NCBI RefSeq assembly: GCF_041146795.1
Contig: NC_135182.1
Location: forward strand, 33,338,509 to 33,402,508
DNA length: 64,000 bases
Source: Maylandia zebra
Lineage: Eukaryota; Chordata; Actinopteri; Cichliformes; Cichlidae
Direction: 5' to 3'
Shown: piece by piece, positions 13,201-22,200 of the stretch
Position numbering within the stretch: the first letter of the stretch is position 1
Layout of the letters: each line of letters begins with the position of its first letter
Position numbers and translations under genes: made by a program
Notes under the pieces: generated by a model
Seen by the model: the letters and a program-made list of their open reading frames with translations, nothing else
Told to the model about the DNA's origin: nothing
Database searches by the model: none

Positions 13201-16200
13201 TTGAAGAACTAACAGCAGGCAAAAAGACAGTGTAACTGAACTATAACACTGACGACTCCAGCAGCAGCACGTAAGAAAGCACGTGATGCAACATGCACTG
13301 TGAATTACAGGCTGGTAAGAACAGTGAGATGATGATGTGAAAGTACTGGACAGCACCGGACACCGAGTTTCATATTTGCCATGCTGGGAGAAAAGACTGA
13401 AAAGATCAAGAGAGAAGCAATGGAGAGAAGAAACAGCTGATTTGGGCCTGTGTTGATCTGCGAGGCCCCACAAGAAAATGTGAGAACAGTGAGAGGTGAA
13501 CCTGACTGTGATATAGTGAATGCATATAGGAAAATTGGATTGAAAGCTGAACTCATGAAGGTTTAGAAATGTTCACCACATCACAACAATGAGGTTAAAA
13601 AAAAAGAAAGAAAAAAAGGTAAAAATAATGATTAAAAGAAAAGAGCTAAAGAGAGAAATTAACTAACAATTACATTAATGAATAGAAAACACACATACAC
13701 AAATTGTTACATGTGAAATTATTGTTGGAGAGAAGCCAAAGTGAGACAGTTTGAATCCACAGCTCAGTGCAAAGAGGCATGAATTAAACCTGATTATAAA
13801 ATACATATGCAATGAAGAAGCAGCTTACATTCAATGTTACTATGAACATATAACATAAATGCAACGAAGAACATGCTTACATTCATGAATGTGAATACAT
13901 GACATAAATGCGAGATTAAACATACTTAAAGCTTGAAGTTAGGAATAACTCAGGGAAGTTCCATGACAATAGAGTGACGTTGGTGAAAATGAAAAGTGAT
14001 TAAAAGCTTAATAAAAAAGGGGCCCTGCTACCAAGGAGTTGTTTAACTCACCTGTGACCTCACCTGCCAGTAAAAAGTTTGCCTCCTGTGTAAAAAATAC
14101 TGTTTGTCCACAACAATAGCTTCTGATGATAATAGTTTTTCAGTTCAGAAGTTACTTCAGCTACATATGGTGTTGGTGTTTAAAGCTTTGACTGTCGAAT
14201 CCAGTCTAGCTTGGGATTAGACTGTGTGCAAATTTGACATAAAGTTAACTAGTGCAGATTCATGGCCAGTTTTAGGATCACGCATTAATACTTATAAAGT
14301 AATTGTTTAAATCGCTATTGTGCAGAGAATTGATTGGTCAGTAGGTGGTGATTTCATATCTATTGATCTCTAATCTGAAACATAACCTGTTTCATAAAAC
14401 AAGTCTCTGGCATGGGCTTAATATAGTATGGTACGTAGATTTTCCATATCATGAACTTCTGACATACATGAACAAATCTCACCTGTGCCAATTGCAGGAA
14501 ATGATACAGAGGTGTAGGAGCTTTTCACACACATCTGAAGTGCATCTTTCACAATCTTGTTGATTTTTACTGGGTCAGAATCTCCAACCACGTGAAGGAT
14601 CTTCTTACACTTTAGGTTACCTGGCTGAGTCATTATCATGCCTGGATTGGACTTGGCACCTAAATGTGGAGATAGTGGATCTTTATGTCTTTTACCCTTA
14701 ATGACCATGAGAATGCTTCATTAGGCCATATTTCCTTTATTGACAATTTTAGATTATGACTGCAAAATTGGGCTTTATTTTAAGTCAGCTTCATTTTTAT
14801 TGTTAAAAAACAAAAACTGTTATACTGTAGGTTGAGTCTACTCTGTGTTACAGTGTCATAAAATCTAAAAGTTAAAGTGATTTCTTACCGAAGTTATGGC
14901 ATTCCACTTCAACAGCCTTACCAGCTGCGTCTAGAATAGCTTTAGAGACTCCTGGATCAAGTGAAAAAAGTATACGCATAAATAAAAATTAAAGATAACG
15001 ATTACTGTAGGTGGATTCATCTTTTGTGTAATTTAAAACTTAATTTAATAAGATGCTTGATTCTTCTTTTGGCTGCTATGTCCACTGTGCAGTAGTGGGG
15101 AGAGAATTATCTATAAATATTTTTCAAAAGTGTAGTATTCCACTTTTTTCTATAATTTACCTGACTTAAGGGAAAAGCTTTCATTGGAAGAGTTGACAAT
15201 GATATCAGTTGTCTCCTTGGTTATGTCTCCTGTGACTACCTGTATAGTCACATTTCCCATTTTAGTCTCATGCATATCTGAGGTCGAGGTGAGCTTAGAG
15301 AAGGGGCGTCCTGGCGTGAACAGTTGAAAAAACATGAACAACTAAAGCCAACAAATTAAATTAATGGATAAATAAATAAATACACTTTTCACTTCAAACG
15401 TATATGATTTAATGTTGGTAAAACTATTTGTTAGCTGAGTAGCAAAAAGACTTTATTATAAGCTTTTTGAAAATGTACAGGTTTTGATAAAAAAAAAATG
15501 CAATATTATGTGTCTTGACCTTTTGTAGAACTTGAATCACCTGAGGCATTGGGAAACTTCTTAAATTCATCAGTGAAAGCCTGCAAAAACAAAACAATCT
15601 ACTTCAACTGAAAAAAACACTAATATTTAAACCAAAACAGAAGTTAAGCAATGCAATAAATGAAGTAGCAACCTGTAAAGTTTAAAAACAAAGTTCACAA
15701 AGAAGAGCCATTCCATTTCCTAAAAGGCCACTTAAGGCCAGCTGTAGAGTTCATCTCCATGCTATGAGTCTTTCTCCAAAGACTCTATGTCAAAATGCCT
15801 AATTATGCAATAGACCCAAACATGCATGGTTAAAGCAAGTTAATAGCATGGTTAAAAAATTATCTTAATTGCTATTCATTTAAAGGGCTGAGAGTCTTTG
15901 ATTGAGATTTAAAGGCTGTTTTACCATAGACTTCTATGCAGCTGGTCTTTTTTTGCAGCCAGATGCCTCCCATGTTCTTGATCAGAATCCAAGTTTAAGG
16001 CATGGTAAGCAATGTCTTCACTTTATGAATGCAGTATTTTTTTTAATTCAAAATCTACACTGCCACTTTATTAGGTACAATCTACTACATCCTAAAGTTG
16101 CTCCAATGGATTTTATGTGGTGACTCTGGAGGCTACCTGAGTACAGTGAACTCATTGTCATGTTCAAGAAACCAGTCTGAGAGCACGTGAGCTTTATAAA

Positions 16201-19200
16201 CTATATGTGCAGCAGTTAAAGGGTTAACTGTTCTGAAGCACACATGGGTTGCTTTTAGCCAGTGGGCTAAAGTGGCACATTGTCCCGCCTGTCTGAGAGA
16301 GCACAGGCTTTTCTCGCAGATACGGCATGAGCTCTGAATGCACTAGCAGGGAAAAAAGAGACAGAGATTCACTGAAAAAAAGTACAGAAATGATAAAGAA
16401 TGAAGAGTTATCACCCACTACTTATGCTAAAAATGCTTTTATGCATATGTAGTGCTAAAACAATGTGTTAAGTTCAAAACAAGTAACTAGTTCACATTCT
16501 GCATCGGGTAATGCATACATTCAGGGCGATCGTGGCTCAAGAGTTGGGAGTTCGCCTTGTAATCGGAAGGTTGCCGGTTCGAGCCCCGGCTTGGACAGTC
16601 TCGGTCGTTGTGTCCTTGGGCAAGACACTTCACCCGTTGCCTACTGGTGGTGGTCAGAGGGCCCGGTGGCGCTAGTGTCCGGCAGCCTCGCCTCTGTCAG
16701 TGCGCCCCAGGGTGGCTGTGGCTACAATGTAGCTGCCATCACCAGTGTGTGAATGTGTGGATGACTGGACGTGTAAAGCGCTTTGGGGTCCTTAGGGACT
16801 AGTAAAGCGCTGTATAAATACAGGCCATTTACCATTCTCTTCACATTGTTTGGTTGTAGAAAGTCAGAGAAGGCGCCATTTCGCGCTCCTGCACTGTCCT
16901 CTTCTGAGATCGGTGAGCAAATTACTTTACATGTTCATTGTTTATTTGCACTTTTTATGAGTTCGCTGTGAGTAAAAGGTTTCTAGCATTTACAGAAGAA
17001 ATCATTTACAAGGTTTGCTAGAAAAAAACTTGAGGCAATGCCCTACAGTTCTGTGTTATATTCAGAATGTTATTGAAATTGTAAATACTTAAACTACAGA
17101 AGAAGCATTTGAAACCAGTGCAATTATTATTACACATTTTACTGCCTAATTTAATTGTAAACAACAGTTACTATGTTACAACAGTACTTTTATGCGCTAA
17201 CAGATTGTGAACTGTGACATCTCGACACACAGGAACTGGATTTGGTGTGGGCAAGTTGGACTTGTTCCTCCAATTTAGGGGTTTTGTTGCAGTCAGCTAA
17301 CAAAGTCTACGCAATGTCAGATGAATGTTGTCATTTGGACTTTTGTCATTGAAATTGTATTTCATTTTGAATTGGAAACCTGAATTGTACATTTAGCAGG
17401 GGTGCACCCAGGTAAGATTTTTTTAAGGTGACTGCTGTGATTGTGCTCAGGTTGTCACTGAGAGAAACATTGATACCAAAAAGAGAAACTTTTATTTGAA
17501 ATATTTTATTGTTTGTTTGTTATTAATTTTCTTTTCTTTCTTTTCTTTTAATGAGGAAAAATATATAAGCCGGCATTTTCAAAATTCAAAGCTGTCTGAG
17601 TCTCATTCACTTCTTCTTTACGTAGCCGAACCTTCTGGTCCAAATCATTTGAGCTCCTTTGCATCAGATTTTGGTGAAGCAAATCTTGAGCTAAGAGTCT
17701 TTTTTAATAATGACAGGGTTGCATAAGGAACATTCTGATTGAGGTTTTTAGGACAGTTTTATTGAGGATTTGTCTTGGATTTTCGTTTAAAATCATTTAG
17801 GCCCGCCAGCTTTAGGGTCTACACTTGCTTGGTATTAAGGGGCTCAATGAAGAAAATATCCCCCAGTATCATTACATCACCAGCAGCTGCCTGAACCGAT
17901 GATAAAAGGCAGGATGGATTCTTGTTTTCATGTTTCAGAAACTTCAAATTTAGTGTGATTTTTTTCCCACATAGCCATCTCTTGGTTTGACAAATAGTGG
18001 TCAGAAAAAGAGAAAATATACAGTGAGGAGCTGTTTTCTGCTAAAAAAAAATACCTTGTTGATATCAGAAGTCAGTAGCAAGACTACTTTGAGCTGATAG
18101 GAAGTCAACAGTAACCACTCGTTGCAAACAAGGTATGCAGAAAAACATCTATGAAAGCACAATGCATCTGAACTTGAAGTAGATGAGGTACAGCAACGGA
18201 GAGACTACAGTGGGGACCACACCTGTCAGCTAAGAACAGGAAACTGAGACTACAGTTCACACAGGCTCACCAACATTGGACAACAGGAGACTGGAAAGAC
18301 ACATTGTACCAATGGCCTCCACAGTCATCAGAACTCAATCCAGTAGAGCACTCTTGGGATGTACTTGAAAAGGAAATTTGGATAAGCAGCTAATAAATCT
18401 GCAGCAACTGTGTGATGCTTTCATGTCAATATGCAGTAGAATCTCTGGAATTTGTCCAAGACCTTTTTGAATCTATGCAATCAGGCTTTGGCATATTATG
18501 TCATTCTAAAAATATTGAATGAAAACTTGCATTACAGAAACCTTGGCACCATCTTGTGTTTTAGATGTATTAAAGCATGCAATGTCACTACAAGAAGTCG
18601 TACTATGAATAAGTCAGCAGGGAAGCAGCATTGCTAAGAAATGAAGAGATAATTATATGGAAAGTCCAAGTACTTTCCAAACGAATACTAGTAACTAAAG
18701 ATGTTACGATACCACTTTTTGTGTCCCATACCGATACCATAAATTTGTATATCTGCCAATACCGATATGAATCCAATATAGTCTATTTTATAATCAATAA
18801 AAGTGTTTTTTTTTTTAATATCTTGCTGCATTTTGTACAAGTTCATGCTAAAATTTTTAAACAAAACACTAAAGCTATTACTTGTATGCAAAAAATACAC
18901 TGCATTACTGCACTAGAGGCCACCACCTGATGAGGCCAATAGAACCACATCATCCGCAAAAAGCAGAGACAAGATTCTTAGAACGCCCAAGTGGAAGCCG
19001 TCTGCCACTTGGCTACGCCTAGAAATTCTGCCCATAAAAAGTATTGACAGAATGGGTGACAAAGGACAGCTCTTGCGGATGGCCTGTAGCAACAGGTTAG
19101 AAACCCCCTGCTCTAGAAACACCTCCCAAAGAATACTCAGATGGACACGGTCAAATGCCTTCTCCAAGTCCACAAAGTAGATGTAGACTGGTTAAGCAAA

Positions 19201-22200
19201 TTCTCATGCACCCTGAAGTATCTTCAAGAGGGTAAAGAACTGGTCCAGCGTTTCATGACTGGGATGAAGACCACATTGTTCTTCCTGTGTCTGAGGTTCG
19301 ACAAAAGGACAGACTCTCCTTTCCAGCACCCTGGCATAGACTTTCCCTGTGGGGCTGAGGAGTCTGATCCTCCTATAGTTTGAGCACATGCATTTGGCAC
19401 ATAGGCACAGACAACAGTCAGGACCCCTTCCCCGACCCGTCCACTGGGGAAAACTCCAATGTACAGGTAGCAAGCTGAGGGAATACTATGATACCCACCC
19501 CAGCAGCCTGCTGCTTCTCACCTTGGCCAACTCCAGCCGAACTATATCTGGCCGGTACCTCTTGACCTCTGACACTAATGTGCAAGCTTTTCTTACCTGA
19601 ATACACTGTGTATCAGCTGGGTAAAGTACAATATCAACCTTCTTCAGGTGCTTGGGGCGTCTCATTTTGCTAAACTCTAAGATTTTATCCAACATCAAAG
19701 AGGCTACGACAGCTGTTGGGAAACACAGGTCTCCAGTGCCAATTGCAGGCAAGGATATGGAGGTTAGATTATTATTCTCTGCCATGTCCAAACAATCCTT
19801 AAAGATTCCTTGCAAACACTGTATGGTAACAAATAAATACTATTTAATAGTAATAACAAAGATAATGATATTTAATTACAGTAATATACATGTCATCAAT
19901 TTTAGACTGTAAAGATTATTTAAATATACTTGTATTATACATGATGAAACACATTACCTGTTCAGATGTACCTTTTCCATTATCCCAGTGAGGTGCAATT
20001 GCATGAAAAACTTTGCTGTTTAGTTGGCAGCCTTCAGTAACAATGATCTCACCAACATTTCCAGTAGCGCCCTGTGCATTTATTGACTGCTGAAGTTTGG
20101 GTCCAGCTGCACGCAAGATGGCTTTGGAAACTGCACCTCTGTTCAGATTAAGGTTTGAAGGCACAGTATTCACAATCACCTCTGTCTAAAAATTTATGAA
20201 ACAGTTATCAGTTGTGTGTTCAGCAGTGCAAATAACTATTATAGACAAGAAAACAAAAATAATAAAACAAGAAACAGTGAACCCCTTCACTAATAAATAG
20301 ATAATTTATTTTAGGCAGCACCTACCGTTCTTTATGCAACTTCAAATGTCGGACAAAGTTGGAAGTTGTTCCATCTCCGTCTGTAATTCTCTTCTTGCAT
20401 GTTTTGCATGTTGCATTTCGTTTTTTGTTGACTACTTCGTAGTTTGTGTAGCCGAAGGAAATTACTCTTGGGAGCATTTTTGGCTCGAGCGTTTTTGTTT
20501 TTGTTTTCTTTAAATCTGGTTAATTTGATTGGCTGTGCTACAGCTCACGCTCACATACATACGGAGTGTGGTAAGAATGAATGAATGAATGAATAAAGTG
20601 AATTAATGGTCCACACTTTTTATATAATATGTATGTTAAATTTTAGATTTGGGTAAAATATCAAGTCTTTTCAAGTAAACAGGTTCAAGTCCAAGTCCCA
20701 AGTCACTAGTGTAAAAGTCCAAGTCAAGTCACAGTCTTACAACCTTTTTTCAAGTCAAGTCTAAAGTCATAAAATTAATGACTTGAGTCAGACTCGAGTC
20801 ACATGACTTGGACTCGAGTCTGACTCGAGTCCAAGTCATGTGACTCGAGTCCACACCTCTGAATATTACAACTAAGTAGCTGCCGCCATTGTTGGAATTC
20901 AACTTTTGCGAGAGTTTTGCGAGATCCCGAGTTTGTTTTGCGAGATCTTGCAAAAGTCCGTCTTAATTTTTTTTTCTCCCATGTTCCCTGCGGGGCTCCG
21001 TAGGCAACTACTAAGGTAACTACATGCTCTGAATTAAGTATAATAAAAATCAAAATTACCTTGGAAAACTCTATGTTTCCCTTTTTAAGAACGATGTCCA
21101 GTCCTTCGTTTGTCTGCACATGATACAAGTTCAGGTCAGATCCAGTAGGGTGTAGAACTGATGGCTTGTGAGCTGTGGGAGGAGGAGTGACACTGAGGTT
21201 TCCAAACTCCTGCCTGACAGCAGCCACCATATCCTGAACAGCAATGTCATCATTGTTCACAAAATGGATCTTTTGCAGGATGTTATCACATTTCTCATCA
21301 CAATACTCCTTCACTGCTTTGACAATGGTGAGTTCACACTGCTTGAGGTGAAAACAGCCCAGGCCTCTGCCAATAGATGGAAGAGCTACTGAGACGCATC
21401 TGCAGGCTTCAGCGAGTTCTAAGCTTCCTTTAACAACTTTTGTTAGCTGATCCAAAGCTTTTTGAGGTTTATCTTTTTCATACATGGGTCCCACGGCATG
21501 GATAACTTTTTGGCAACAAAGCTGCCCTCCTGCATCAGTTAGAAAAAAGTCTCCTGCATTCAATTTCCCCATTAATTTTATCGTTCTTTGAAATTCATCT
21601 TGTAACTGAGAGCCAGCAGCCTTCAAAAGTGCTGCTGCAATTCCAGTACTGTGTTTCAAGTCTTGATTACATGGACTCACAACTGCATCCACTGGATAGC
21701 TGCACATATCTGCCTTGCAAACAGCAATTTCCACTCCGTCATGTGTCCTAAGCTGGTATAAAGGTGTTGGTACTTGTTTAAGAACCAAATTGTCTTGTCC
21801 ACTACCTGTCTTATCAACCAGTTGGACCAGGCAACCAGTTATATTTTTGATTGAGGAAACATACAGCGCTTCATTCTCCTGGAAGAGCTTCTTCACTCCA
21901 GACTTGTAGACAGTCAGACTGTCAAAGACTACAGCAGAGACGGCACCTTCAACCACAGTCTTGCAATGTGTCACATTCACTCTGGATCCACTCAGACAGA
22001 TGGCCTCATTTCTGTAAGACACTCTCACCTTGTCTTTCACTTTCTCCATCCAACATGTGTTGAAATGTTTCAAGTATTCAACGACAGCATTAGCTTTGAC
22101 CACAACAGTTTCTTCAATGTGAGCGTTCTGTGTTAAGAAGTCACCAAGCTGATGCTGAACATTTTTGACACTATCCTTGTAGCCTGACACCACGACTTGT

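Larger units (their letters stand above)
6852..14482. other. 7.6-kb intron 10 of copy A, filled with transposon remains
   Basis: The intron runs from donor ACAG|GTGAG (14482) to acceptor TTTTTAG|GTC (6852). It holds a solo LTR (7593-8378), a TGGCCCACAT repeat tract (9604-9840), hAT remains (about 9850-11764) and an ERV-like leader (about 11990-13050). The stretches 6860-7588, 8383-9600 and 13100-14480 show only AT-rich sequence and homopolymers; I see no gene in them. Confidence 0.7.
15581..19596. other. 4-kb intron 6 of copy A
   Basis: Holds Tc1-like relic pieces (16050-18480), an AFC-like SINE (16524-16836) and a LINE RT fragment (18913-19560). The stretch 16840-17790 shows AT-rich sequence only. 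Confidence 0.65.

Noticed and set aside
7000-14400. Independent genes inside the 7.6-kb intron
   Set aside because: All open frames are short, overlap on both strands and coincide with transposon remains or low-complexity sequence.
16524-16600. tRNA gene
   Set aside because: A and B box-like segments are present, but the sequence continues into a SINE body and tail and has no full cloverleaf; the same holds for 38520-38598.
20799-21059. Extension of the large exon frame past 21060
   Set aside because: The extension runs into hAT-derived repeat; a consensus donor at 21059 and phase match to exon 5 end the exon at 21060.
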